A stretch of DNA of 64,000 nucleotides, from the NCBI RefSeq assembly GCF_001522545.3, contig NC_031774.1, forward strand, positions 49,629,363 through 49,693,362, in the 5' to 3' direction. Below, piece by piece: positions 14,201 through 27,300 of the stretch (the first letter of the stretch is position 1; every line of letters begins with the position of its first letter). The notes beneath the pieces were generated by a model. The model worked only from the letters and a program-made list of their open reading frames with translations. It was not told the DNA's origin and did not search any database. Origin of the DNA: Parus major. Taxonomy: Eukaryota; Chordata; Aves; Passeriformes; Paridae. Both the position numbers and the translations under genes were made by a program.

Positions 14201-17200
14201 ATATGAATGTTGTGCAATTACATTGTTGCACATGTTAATAGTGCTGGACAGTTTGTATTCCTGTACTTGAAGTGAGCCTGTTCAGCAGCACAGGACTGAG
14301 AATTTGTGAAAATTATGCCACCGTTTCTTAGGTTTGGGTAGTAGTACTTGTACTACTTAATGAAAAAATTATACAGGGAACACTATTATTTTCATTCCAC
14401 AGCTTCTTATAATTTGGAAGACTTGTGTGTCATTCCTGCATTGAAGTGTTCTGCACCGACCTATAAACTGCTGCTGTAATATTCCAGGAGGACTCACTGT
14501 CTTAGTCAATACCTAAAAACCTCAAAACTGAATGTGAAAAATAGGTTTTCAAACATCACTCAGTGCTGACATACTACTAAAGGTACAATGATATTATTAA
14601 CACAGCAAATTACTACTTCTGATTCGTCTGCAGACATTTCTTCAATGGCTGATACAATTTAAAATTAATGAATATGCTTTTTGATAGATACTTTTCAGAA
14701 GTAATTTTTAAGTCATAACTTAAGAGACACAACACGCCAATGTAGCCTTTAGGAATTGATGCCACTACACAGAATCAAGGGTTTATTTTTACCTAATCTT
14801 GTGGCTCCTTAAATCCAAGTATTAAGGAATGCAGTATAACTAGGTTTTGGTCACCTGAAAACACCATCACCACTTCCTTACTCACTTTACTTGTTTATGC
14901 CTTTCAGCTGTGGTTTGATGCTGCTTTACAGCTGCAGGAAATATCACATGTGTACATGAAAAAAATTAAAGGGACAAATTATGGATTTGCATAATTTAGA
15001 AGCTTAGGTAGCGTAAACTAACAGGGACATATGTAGAAATTACTTTAAAGAGCTCTGTGATGTACACTTTTCTATTTCATTTGCCTGTAGTTTGATCTAT
15101 GCTACTCCTTTTGTTTCAAATCCATAGCAGTTCTGGTCCTTTTGTTACTAACCATTCAATAGTATCTTGACAGCAGAACTACATTTTCGTTCTCATTTAA
15201 TAACTATTTATCATTCTGTATCTGCCCATTTTCAAGAAGGAATAAAGTTAAGTGTTCCAGAAATTGGAAAAAATTGAAACTTGACCTTTATTAAGTGGGT
15301 TAATTGTCACAATCTCAGCATGTACAAAATTAATGACCAAAAAGTGGAACTTCAGAGTTTCAGAAGACTAGGTTAATGTCCAAAAAAGCCTAAACTCTGA
15401 CCTTCTTGACATATGCCAAAAGAAACAGCCACCCTAATAAATTACTACCTGTGTGCAATTATAATAAACTATTCCTAGCATCCAATCACTTGAATTAATT
15501 GCTGTAAGGCAGTGGGACTTAGAGATATTCAAGGCAAACTAAAAATTCCTTTGCACTTCATAGGAGGCTGTTTGTTTCATGCCTGTTTCAGCATGGAGAT
15601 TCATTTTTAAAGCACATTATTCATACCTTTGGACCACAAATCTGTATACAAGCCCACTTACTAGTGCTGAAATTAGGAGCCTTGGCTGAGGTATTAACAT
15701 TACTGAAAGCGGTGAACCAGTGTGGAATAGAGCAAAGGGAATGGAATTTCCCTTAAACCCATATCATGAAGCAGTTGCTGGATGCAGAACACCTACACAG
15801 TTTCCAAATTTCAGCCTTACATAGCAGGAACAGGCAACTTCTGTGAATACGAAAACAAAATGCAGCATATTTAAATCAAACAGAATTTGCAAAAAGAAAA
15901 CTAAAAGAAAGAAAGAAATACTCCATTTGCATGGGTCCAAGGTAGCAGCACAACGTGAAATCTACAAACTTCCACAGTACCATGTCAAACACTGATGAAC
16001 TGGCCAAGAGGACAGCCCATGTTTCTCCATGGATAGAAATGCATCCAGGGAACAGGCAGGTTGCCCCAGCTGAACGCAAAGCAAGAGGGTACCTGGTCAG
16101 TAATGTGTAAGTGAAACAAGGCTGCAAGCTGGAATGGAGCCACTCTTGTTATTTGCCATGCATAGGATTTTACAGGGAAGCTTGTTTTTTGGCCCTGTTA
16201 ATCCCATTCAAAGGATGATTGATTTGTGCATTCGGTGTTGACATGTTAGCCCATTTTTTAAAAATAGTAAACTTAAATAAACTACCATTGTTTAAGTCTA
16301 ATTATCTGGTTCTGATGGTGTATGAATCTGTGCTTAAGTAATGGTGACTCAGTTGTGAAACCAACATTACTCACGTGCAAAATTCTATTGCCTATACTCA
16401 TGCAGATTTTAAGTATCTTTCTAAAGAAACAAAGTAAAGTCTCAAAGGGCTACAGATCTCCTTCACTCAAACTCACGTCAAGGTGCGCAAAGGCACAAGA
16501 TGTGGTGGTCAGCATCAACAGTTCTGGCATATCTGAACTGATTTATTTATATTTGAACTGATCTGAACTGGATTTAATTGGAAAATGTCTGTCTGGTAGA
16601 CAGAAGACTCAGGTTCAGAAGCTTCTTCTGTACTTGATCATTTTTAAATAATAAAATAGTGTTATACACAAAAAGTCACGTGGATGCAGGTTCCTAATTC
16701 TAGACACATTGTTTCAGGTGACTGACCTGAATACAACACTACCTTCTATTTCCATACTGCTCTCTGTGGCTTTCTCCAGTCCTTCCATGCTGGATTTGCA
16801 CAGCCTTTCCTTAACCCCCAGTGCTGAGCAGCTGCTGTCCCACAATGGCAGAGGAGCAGTTAATGGACAATGGTAACTCCAACCCAGACTCCCTGAGGTT
16901 ACCTAGCTCTGCCCTGACAAGGCAGCAGCCACTTACATCTTTTCCTCTCTGCCAGTTCAACACAACAGTTTGTGATCCATACGTGTTCACCTGCTCCTAG
17001 GGATAGCCAGGCCCTTGCCTAATTGGGAAATTTCACAGGAATTACAGAATTAACTGGAGATGATTTTGAACACGCACTGAAATAATTCCTGAACTTCCTA
17101 TTCTTTAGAACAGCAAACCCTACCTCCTAGACAAACTAGCTGTTGTTCACTTGTCCAGCTCTTGTTTTACACTTAGGAAAGGATATCTCCTCAGTTTCCT

Positions 17201-19479
17201 CCCCATCTAGCTTAATTTTCCATGATTAAAAATTACACCAGGTCCAGAAACCAGGACTATTTGTGGTTTTCTTTTTTCTTAATTATGGACTGAGGATTTG
17301 GGGTTTTTTTAATTTTAACTGAAAAATCCTCCACATGGTTTCCAAACTTGTGGCATTTGTTAGGAAATAGATGTAGAACCTGCAAAATGCTAAGAAAGCT
17401 CTTCTAACCGTGAGTCACCAATTTATGTGCTGCACTTTGCACAGCATGCAGTGCATGCAAAGAAGGAAACACGATAGAAACTATTAAATATAGATGGTAA
17501 TTACGTGAAAATCATGTGGTCATATCTGAATTCAACAAGGAACAGTTAAAAGTCTTCTAGAGGAAAAGGGTATTGCTTCATCAGATAAATTTGGTAGGGC
17601 AGTGTTTTTACTGAAAACTCCTGTTTGGAACAGAGTATATGAAATATCTGGACTGAGTTTCAGTCCATAAAATCAGGACAGAAGAAGAGTTTTTGGGAGC
17701 ACCTTTCTTTTGTCTGATTGAAATACTTCAAATGATGTTTCATCATTACTTCACATGCCTTTCTATAAAATAAGAGAGAGAGAAAGGGCAGCAGTAGATA
17801 CTACATACTGGTTTTATACATGTGAACCAGAGGAGATTTTGTAACCTGAATCTTCCAGAATACCTTTGAATCGATGCAAGTTTCATGACTCCATGATGAT
17901 CATTCCTCCCTAAAGGCAAATCAGACTTAAGAAGGCAGCTACTGTTGGGTTGCACAGATTTTCTGTACATGCCACCTTATAACAATGTCTGAGGCAAAGA
18001 ATATTTATTCTAGCCAAGAACAAAAACCATCCCACCTCCCCAGCCAGAAGGCTCTCATTTCTCCTTCACTCATGACAGCACTTAAGCTACAGTTGCATTT
18101 ACGCTTTAAAAATATTTTTCAGGCTGGCAGTTGTTGCTCAATTTTGTATATTTGACTTTATCAAGAGGGAAATATGGACATCACCTCGTGGCACAGACCC
18201 AAACTAGTTACAGGTTGTTAGGGAAATGATTCATCAGTAGGTAGGTTCACGTAAAATTCAAAAGGCTTTTTTCCCTGTTTTGCTTTTGGAGAACAGTCCG
18301 AGAAATGCAAGTGATGTCTTTCTTACAGGAATACTTTAGATAGCTAAACAGAAGCAAGATTTGGCATTTAGCCTGGGATTAGTGTGAACAGCCTCTTAAC
18401 CAAACATTAGGAAGAAAGTTAACTTTAAAATGCTTTGAAAGGTCTGTTTTCATGACAGATGGTAATAAGGGCTCATCAGTGCCAATTTTTTTTTTTGTTT
18501 CCACCTCAGTTTTCAAAAGCTTAAGTTTTAGGTTAGTGCTTCTGAAGGAACCATTACATGTATAGAGGAAAAATGCAAATTACAAAATTAGATTACTCAC
18601 TATTTTTATTGTGTGTAACATATTTTTCTAAATAACACTAACAGATGAAGAGTAAGAATTTGACCATGCACTCAGCAGAACACTTTTCCTTTCTTTTACT
18701 AGAATCTTTTTTTGTTTTTTTTTCCCCAGCTATTTGTCCTTTAATCTTTATCTGTACACCTGGACAGATATTCCTCTCACCACAGACCCCAAAAGATACA
18801 GCAGTCAGTAGCAGGTAGAGGCTTTGTTTGTAGAATACACTCACTAGTGAAGACATGGTAGAACTATATTTTATTCAAGAAAACCCACACATTCTGTCCT
18901 GTGGTGACCACAGGCTTTGCTAAGCCATAGATATTAGCAAATACTGGAACAAAATACAGTGTATCAGATTGAATCAAAGCATTTAAATTCTGAATTACAG
19001 TTATCATTTTCAGGAAAGACTAGCTTCAGAATTGCATCATAGTATCTAGTACAATGTTGTGCAATGTAAGTGGCAGAAGCAGAAATGGAGTATTGGTCCT
19101 AATAAAAATCAAAATGTAATGACTGTTGTATGATATTTAAATTGTCAAGACAACAATTCCATAGCATTCTACCAAAGGCAGCATATAGTTACAAAAATAC
19201 TGGTCCAGCATCTTGTTAGTGATGAAGCAATATCCAAGGTGCAATGGCAACATGCCATTCTTAGTGAAATATTTTTTAAAAAACTATTTTTTCTATTTTC
19301 CCCGCACTGATACTAGTTAAACACCAGAACTTCTATGACAACCTGTAAGCAAGTCACTACTCACATGCGTATTGCACCAAAGATTGATGCAAAAACACAT
19401 TTTCCAGGTTGCAGTATAAAAGAAGCAAAGTCTAATAAAACTATGAATGTGCCAAAAGACGTTTTACTGCAACTGATCT
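8291..19479. other. Long gene-free stretch downstream of SETD3
   Basis: AT-rich sequence with no recognisable gene or RNA gene. Mammalian synteny places the SETD3-BCL11B intergenic region here, which is known for regulatory DNA, so conserved enhancers are possible but cannot be judged from one sequence. A possible short CR1 tail lies at about 12163-12215. Confidence 0.6.
14009..14037. repeat. (TG)n microsatellite
   Basis: About 14 TG units with one CG interruption, in the flank downstream of SETD3. Confidence 0.9.
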
Positions 19480-20939
19480 TATATGAGCAGTTTGCAACCT
19501 TTATTGAGCTCTGAACAACTGTCCAAGCTTTCCATTCTATCCATTATCATGAACTTAAGGATACAAAAGTAAAAGACAAAGTCCTTAATATTGAGAACAG
19601 AATTAAACCACTTTATACTCCTCTGAATTGATCCACAAAATAAAAATATTCTGCCCTCCTCTCCTCCTAATACCCTGGTAATTTCAAAGTCAAGCCATGG
19701 AATTACCCTTGTTCTGATATTGCACAGTGCTAGGATTGTATTGTTTCCACCTAGAAGTTCAAACACATACTTGACGGTGACCAAAACTGCTGGTGACAGT
19801 AGACCTGCTTAAATTGTGGAGGTATCCCAAGAAATGTGCATCAGATGAAGTCACAATCTAAATGGCAAAAACCACTGCAGACTTGGCTGCAGTTTGGACT
19901 TGGGCCAAAAATACATAAACCTGCTTCATTTCCTTTGAGGAAGCAGGATCAATTAATATCTTAACCAAAAGACAAAGTCGAGTAAGATCAAGTAACCATG
20001 TGACATTCAATGTTACATTCAACAACACAGAAATGAAGGAGTAGCAGACAAGAATATTATTAATATTTTCCTTTTAATAATGGTTTAGTCAAAAGTGTAG
20101 CTTTGAAAATCTCTAGCTCATTGTGAAAATCTGAAGAAGCTGGGAAGTGACCTCACTTTGATCAGTTTAAAGCTGTGGCTTGGCTTATCTGCTTTCAAAA
20201 TCTCTGGTAGCTCTGCCAACCTTGTAAATAAAAACTACTGCCTGGAAATAAAAAGTAGTCAGCCTTTAAAAGTTCGTGAATGTTGTACTGTAGCAGCCTA
20301 ACTCTGACTGAAGAAGAAAGATATTTTGTACAGTAAACAAAAGACAAAGTAAACTGAAATCTTCAGAGATCACTTTAAGTGTATACAATTTGGATTCTCA
20401 TTGACATTTAAAACTACCAATCATAAGGTTGCCACCTTACCTTTTTCTGGACTGGCACACCTGATTTTAAACAGGTTTTTCTCCAGTCTCCCAAGTTTCT
20501 GATCCTCTCATTCAGTTTTCTGCTGTACTGCTCCCCTACCTTCATGCTGAATACCGAGTCAGTCCTGCCTTCTGCTTTTCTTGGCAGGAGGCAGAGCAAG
20601 CTTTTAATTTCGGTAGTCAGAGTGACAGAACAACAAACGCACAGCAGATAGAAGAGCTTAATTCTTCCCCAGGAAGAAAATACATTTGGTTCAACAAAGG
20701 GCTGCAAAATCTTCCAAAGGCACCTCTTTCCCCCAGTTTTTGCCTGAAAGCAAGATGGCAATCTTAATTGAAAAGGGATGCTAAATCTTTTAAATAACTT
20801 AAAAATTCATTTTTATATAAAGCAGCAAAACCATTTTTCTCTGCAGAAAGAGAAATGTTAACAAAGAAACACACCAACATAAATGCACTGTTGATAAACT
20901 TCAGCTAGTTTAATTTCACAAGAAAGTAAAACTTTAGGA
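19480..20939 (-). other. SETD3: Probable SETD3 3' untranslated region
   Basis: From the stop codon to the first canonical AATAAA on the minus strand is about 1.4 kb. Open frames in this stretch, such as a 115-codon frame at 20414-20761, show no recognisable protein character. The exact end is an inference, since non-canonical signals closer to the stop cannot be excluded. Confidence 0.5.
19500..19505 (-). terminator. Candidate SETD3 polyadenylation signal AATAAA
   Basis: TTTATT on the plus strand reads AATAAA on the minus strand, in the context CTCAATAAAGG. It is the first canonical hexamer downstream of the stop. The GU-rich element beyond it is weak. Later candidates exist around 18868-18875. 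Confidence 0.45.
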
Positions 20940-21383
20940 CTATTCTTTAACCTCATCAGTACTTTCTGAAGAAGATTCTTTGGCATCTTCAGTCCCTCTG
21001 TTGCTTTTCTCTTTACTAAGATTTTCACTTTCTGATTTGGTCCCATTAAATAAAGAGTTTTCACCATTTACAAACCCATTCTCTGTGACTTCAGCATCAA
21101 TGGCATCATCAATCTTTAAGTCCCCTTGCTCTTCCACGTCTTCTAGGTTTCTCAAGACAATAGGGAGTCTAGAGTCTGCCACAGTGTTCTCCAACAAGGC
21201 AATATGGCCCTTGTCATACTTTGGAAGTGGAACTCCATCTGCCATTTGTTTGGTATAATACTCTCTGCTGGCAGCTGCGCTCTTCACTGCCTTCTCCAGG
21301 ATCTCTTTTTCACCTAAGCGCAATTTGATGGCCATTATCGCATGTGGAGTGAGGTCATGAGTCTCCAGGAAGGACTTATCGAC
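20940..21383 (-). CDS. SETD3: SETD3 last coding exon (residues 447-593) with TAG stop at 20942-20940
   Basis: Acceptor TAACAG. It begins [20 protein letters not shown], continues with the conserved helix [16 protein letters not shown], and ends in an acidic, Ser/Glu-rich tail finishing [12 protein letters not shown]. The tail is less conserved than the fold. The one-residue length difference from human falls in the NLED...TENG segment. Confidence 0.96.
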   Translation of the reverse strand, partial: VDKSFLETHDLTPHAIMAIKLRLGEKEILEKAVKSAAASREYYTKQMADGVPLPKYDKGHIALLENTVADSRLPIVLRNLEDVEEQGDLKIDDAIDAEVTENGFVNGENSLFNGTKSESENLSKEKSNRGTEDAKESSSESTDEVKE

Positions 21384-24300
21384 CTGTTAGAAAAGAAAAA
21401 ATGAGTCTGTTACTAACACCCCACACAATAAAACAGGCCCTCATCTCATTTCTTTCTCTGAGCAGGAAATGACACCAGCCTCTCCAGAGCCAAATGGACA
21501 TGAGGGGGTCTGCAAGGAATCCCAGTGAAATTTGTCATGAAATCATAAAAAAGCCCAAAATTTCTGCACATAGATCACGCTGCATGACAAGCAAATACAG
21601 GTTACTTCACAAATACATGCAGCATGTAGGTTCACTTATACATTTGCAACAGAAGCATGTTTCTTTGCAGTCTGGAGAACACAACTAACAGACAACAAGT
21701 TGAAACTGATTCCCCATCCTATTTGCAGAGAAAAAAGCAAATAGTCTCTACTTGGAGAATCAAAGGAAAAATACATTAACAAAATTACATTAACAAAATT
21801 TTCTTTTTTGCAATCTTATTTGATTTTTCTTAGATAATGCAAAACTGTTTCTGCACTTAAAAAGTACAGAATGAATTATGTACTAACATTCAGATTGAAG
21901 TTTGCAAAGACAAGATGGAGGACAAAATATCTTTTCCTACAATCACAACACACAGAAGAATTCAGACATTTAAATTACACATGATGATAATTTTACCTCC
22001 ACAGTTGTTTTATAGGTTTTCAAAAGAAGGGATGCTCTGGCTTCCAGAAATGTCCAAAGTTTAACTTCATTGTCCCAACTAACAGGAAAGTCAGAGTTCC
22101 CCAGAGTGAAGATTTTGCCAATCGCATGCTCACCTATCAAGTGCTCCTTCAGCTCTTCTGCAATAAGTATAAAACCAATCTGTTAAAAAACAATCTCATC
22201 ATTCACTTTGTCAGTTGACAAACTGCAGAAAGATTTATTTTCAAGTGTATATCTTTGAGCAGCTAACGAAAAATAACCCTCTCCTCAAATAAAAATTATC
22301 AGATATGCTGCTTTTTTTCTAGGATTTGTCTCAAAGAGACAACTGGAAGTCTTGAGGTCAGCAAAAAATGGGCCTTCTCTCCACTTGGAAATAAAGATAC
22401 TTTAGATATCACAGCCTCTCATACACAGCGTAAATCTGTCACAGTGAAACAGAATGTTTTGTAAAATCATTCATAAATGAAAGTGAGTAAATTTGTAAAG
22501 AGTTCAATAAACTTTTTGAGAATAAAAGGAGCATGCCAGAGAGTGTGCAAATAGCAATGGAATTCTTTTTCCTATTGTTTTGGTAATCTTTTTCAGCAGC
22601 AGAAACTTCCTACAGGTGGTCAGAAAAGACATCTATCAAAACTCAAGAGCAGAAAATATTTAATCAGCTCCTCAACATCACACAAATTTCATTAAACTTT
22701 TAATTAATAAATTTGACTACTGCAAAGCAGTTATCACAAACTTCACCAAGAGCTTGCATGCAGTTTCTCAATAAATGGTTTTCTTAAACAGTATTTGAGA
22801 CATAAATAAACTGAGCACAATCATATATGAGAGAAATGCAATTAAAAGATTCACTAGCTATATTTTCCTCTCCAAGCCAAAATTCACTCCCTCATCAGCA
22901 TCCTAAAATTTTCTTCCCTTGAATTTACTTCCCAGAAATATCAGGCAATTGGAATAGATGGATGTTGTAGGTCCCTTACAATGAAAATGTTCTGGTATAT
23001 TCTAATTTCTTAATAAGTTCTAAAAGATGGATGACAGGAGGAAGTGAAGGCACAACACTAAGTTACATTGTTGTTATTAAAGAAAGCAAATAGACCACAT
23101 GCAAAAACTCAACTACTTCAGTATTCCTGCTGGCACAAAAAATCCACATCATCTGCACAGTATTCCTAACTGTAAGGGACTTCTCTCACTGTCATGACAA
23201 ACTGTCACATCCATAACCTTCAAAACTGCATCTAACCAGCAAGGAGCTATTATGAGCATTTAATGAGAAGTTTCACATGCACAAATAAGGTGAATATTTA
23301 TTAAATGTACACATATTTTGTACCACAAATAAAAGTAACAGAAGAGAAACACTAGAAAGACAGTCTGAAAGTACAGAAATTTTAGATTACAAATTATCAA
23401 AATATTGAATATTTAGATTACAAATTACTAAAACATGGAAAATACTCAACTTTGAAATGTCTCTTCCATATTTCCTCTACAGTACAGAATATTCCACTTT
23501 CATACTTAAATGATTCCAGTGGTGATGGCAGAAATGCTGTGATTTTAAGCATGTAAACCCCTAGGTCTTGCATGATCTTGTTCTGCAAACTATTTTGAAA
23601 CCTAAGAACTAAAGATCAAACTCTAAAGCTCACTCATTCACAAGAGTCTGGGAGATTAAAAGAAATAAAAAATTGTGTCATCTCATGCTTTCAGAGTAAC
23701 TGAAATATTCCCTAAGATGAAACGGCCAAAGATTGGAGTTCTCAGTAGTTTATAGATTCTTTTTTAACTTAAAACTCCTCAAGTTTTTTGATCCTCTATC
23801 TTAATGTTTTATATAAATGTCTATCACATTCCTACATTAACAAAAAAAAAAACCAAAACAAAAATCCCCACAACAAGACAAAACAAAAATTAGGTTATCT
23901 TCATAAAATATCCTACCTTCACTCATACAAAACACTCGAAGGAAAGCCAAAAGCTGGGCAGAGATTGCAGGCTCAGTGGAGTGCAAGGCAAAAACACTTG
24001 AACTAATAAAAGAAACAATCAAAAAACAACAGTAAATACAAGTCTAATTGTCTTATCTTTGAACTTATTTCAACATAAAAGACCATAAAGTATACAGCAA
24101 ATGTACTGCTACAAAAGGAACTTCAAAAAAATTAGGTAATATTAGCTCAAACTGAAAAGCTTCCCTAACCTGCATCTGAAAAGAATGATTATCTCTAGAA
24201 TTTTACACTTAAAAATATTTTATACAGCTTTCATAATAAATTCATGAAAATGCAATGTTTCATGTGTGTTGCTCCTAATAGTACCCTCTGGACTGAAATG

Positions 24301-27300
24301 ACTAAAGGAAAATGCTGTGATTCACACACTGAGCATTGTAGTATGTCTGCAAGGGATAGGAAAGAAAGTAAAACCACAGATTGCTTCAAATTAATCCTTG
24401 CTCTGTTTTTGTTCAAATCGTTATTAAAGCAAATGCTTTTTTCCTCGTATATGGTTCAAATTAGATGATAATATAGCTCAGAGAACTTCTGTAAATATTA
24501 TTACAGTAACTTTAATTTGCTATTCAAACAGGATAACTATTACACCTAAGAAAATTATCACAAAAGAGCTTCATATATGCTCTGCTGGACACTATATACT
24601 TTGGAAATGTTTTTAAAAACCCATGGCATTGTGTTTTACTTACGTTGGGATACCAGCACGAGCTAAGACCTCTGCCTTCATAGCATACAGCCTGTCACTT
24701 TTACTCACGCCAAGCTTTATTTTCACTCTGTCATGTGAATTATTATCAAAGAAAAAACCACTGTGGATCACAAATTCAGCGTTTGACCGAGTGCCATAAA
24801 AAATGTAAATCTAGAAGGATGAAAAGAGAAGTGAAGGGACAGGAAAAAAGCTTAAGATCAGCTCACAAAACTGACATAATTTGAAAGTTATTTTCTAAAA
24901 GAGTTACTATTCTGAGTACAAGGTATATTTAGTTATATGAAGAAACATGCTTTGTTTTCTGGTATTGACTCAAATGCTGTATAAAATGTGGCAATTACAC
25001 TTTAGAGGTAGATGCAAACATATCCATGTAACAGAGACTTTGAAAGGCAAGAAATTCTTATTCTGTATTTTAAAATAAAAACATTCTGGTTTCTCACATT
25101 GTCATAAAGTACCAGCATATGGAAATAAGCTTTCAAAGGTTTATTAAAGGCTAAAAAAATCAGAGACAAGGAGGGCCCATTAAAAGAAATGGTGTTTCTG
25201 GAGTAATTTTCCCCAACCAAATGGCCACTCAAACTATGCTGCTGATAGATTAACTTTACTTTCATTTAAATGTTACCTTAAGGTATGGATATACCACAGT
25301 ACATCATACAGAGAGATCTGAGCCGTGTTCAGCCAGTATTTATTTTTGTTTTACTCTGAACTCTTTTCTATAAAGCATATAGTTACTTTAATTCACATTT
25401 TTAAAAAAGTTCCTAAATATAACCTGCAGAATGTATTTAACTCAGGGCTAGGCAGTATGAAATTCATGGGACTAGAGGTCAGAGTAGCAATTGTATTCTC
25501 CCACATCAAGAGGATATTTTTCCATTTGTGTTTGATAACAGAATTGTCAATCAGAAAAAAGTTCCAGCAGTTGCAGAATTCCCTTCAGAACCTCAGGGTA
25601 CAGCAGTGCTCTGGATGCTTGCAAGCTTCCATCCTCTCTAGCTGACAGAGAAATGCACAGCGCTCTCTAAAGGGCTCGGTAACAGCAATGATGCCATTTA
25701 TTTTTCTGTTTTCAATTTTGTATTAGAACTATTTATCCTAAGAACTAAAGTCTTCAGTATGATATTGAATTGTAGTAAACATTAGACAACACACTCATAT
25801 GATAAACACGTGATCTGCCTAGGTATATTAAGCCAGTGGGTAAGGAGAGAGTTGCTCACCCTCTCAAGTTTTAATCTCATATTAAACTAAAAGTCACATA
25901 TCATGCATAGATTACACAGTATGCTCTTACACCCCAGGACTATTTTACTAAAAATCCAATTAAACACAGTGAGAATTGCTTTATTTCAGGCCAGTGTTTG
26001 ACAGACTCCGTGGACTTCTGCTGCCTAACATTTTTCAGTAGTAAAAGCATGGATCACACACTCTTCCTGCTGAAACTGTAAGAAATAACATCTGCATGGT
26101 GTATTAAAGGACTGAAGCATTATATAATTACAGTGCTTTAAAGATGTCACTAACAGTTAAAGTTTGCATAGAAATTCAAAAAAACCCTGATAAATAGCAG
26201 ACAAAGTGAAACTGCTAAAATAAAATTGAAATATAGGAACCCTCTATAACTGAAATGGAGAGAGCAGCCAGAACAGCTATATGACACATCCACTGCCAGC
26301 TGTGGAAAATTATAAATTGGATCACTTCTGGAAAAACTGTGGACCCCTTTTAACTCATCACACCACAATTGGAAAAAACAGAAAATATTTGACTACCATA
26401 ACAAATTCTGAGAGCAAAAATATACAATCACTATAAACCTCAGCATAGCAATGAGGATAAATACACTTCTGGAAAGATGTATTCAAAAAAGAAAAAATTC
26501 CAGGCACTTCTTTGTTAAAAAAAGATAACAATACATAAGAAAAATTAAAATCAAAATATTATAAATTTTAAGACTGGCAAAATAATACAGGAAAAGTAAT
26601 AACTCAGAGGCTGAGTTACAAAACATTTCAGGATGTTTCATAGACAAAGGCTTTGTCTGGCCATGCTGACTGCACAGGCAGTAGTCAGAAAAGGAGTGCT
26701 GCTCCACTTGTGGGTTTAGTCTGGCTGCTGGCACAGCACAGGGGATTCCTACACTGCTGGAACCACTGTCTTCAGTGCATCACCACTTTGGACACTCAGT
26801 TTTGTTTTTGAGCAGTTCTGATCAAAATACTGGATTCTGAGCTGTTCCATGCATCTTTGCAAGACTCTCCTGCTGCCTCAGGATGAAGAGGTAAAGGAAT
26901 GCATGCCTGGATGACAGGGATGGAGTATGTTTTGAGGTCCTTTCTCATTTCCACTGAGCATTGCAATGACAACAGCATGGGTTAAAATGACTGGCATTTC
27001 ATGTCAGCTTCATACAGTACATGACTGAACTGCATTTCACCCCTTTTAAATGAATGAAGACTAACAAGAAACATAAGCCAACAAACACCATTGTTAATAA
27101 AGATTCTACAATTCACTATTGCAGAAAAATCTAAAAAATATTTATCTTTTGTCCTTTGGATATGGTCTATTATTAAACTCTTCCAGAATACCAAACTTGG
27201 TGGCTGCGAATGTTCACTCACCAATTTTAAATATTTCAACTAGTTCTATAAATTATGAGGAATAAAACTCTCCTACAGTTGGGGTGTACCAAGTGATAGA

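Noticed and set aside
20414..20761. 115-codon minus-strand frame in the SETD3 3'UTR
   Set aside because: Lies after the SETD3 stop in the same transcript, with no domain. It is best explained as untranslated sequence.
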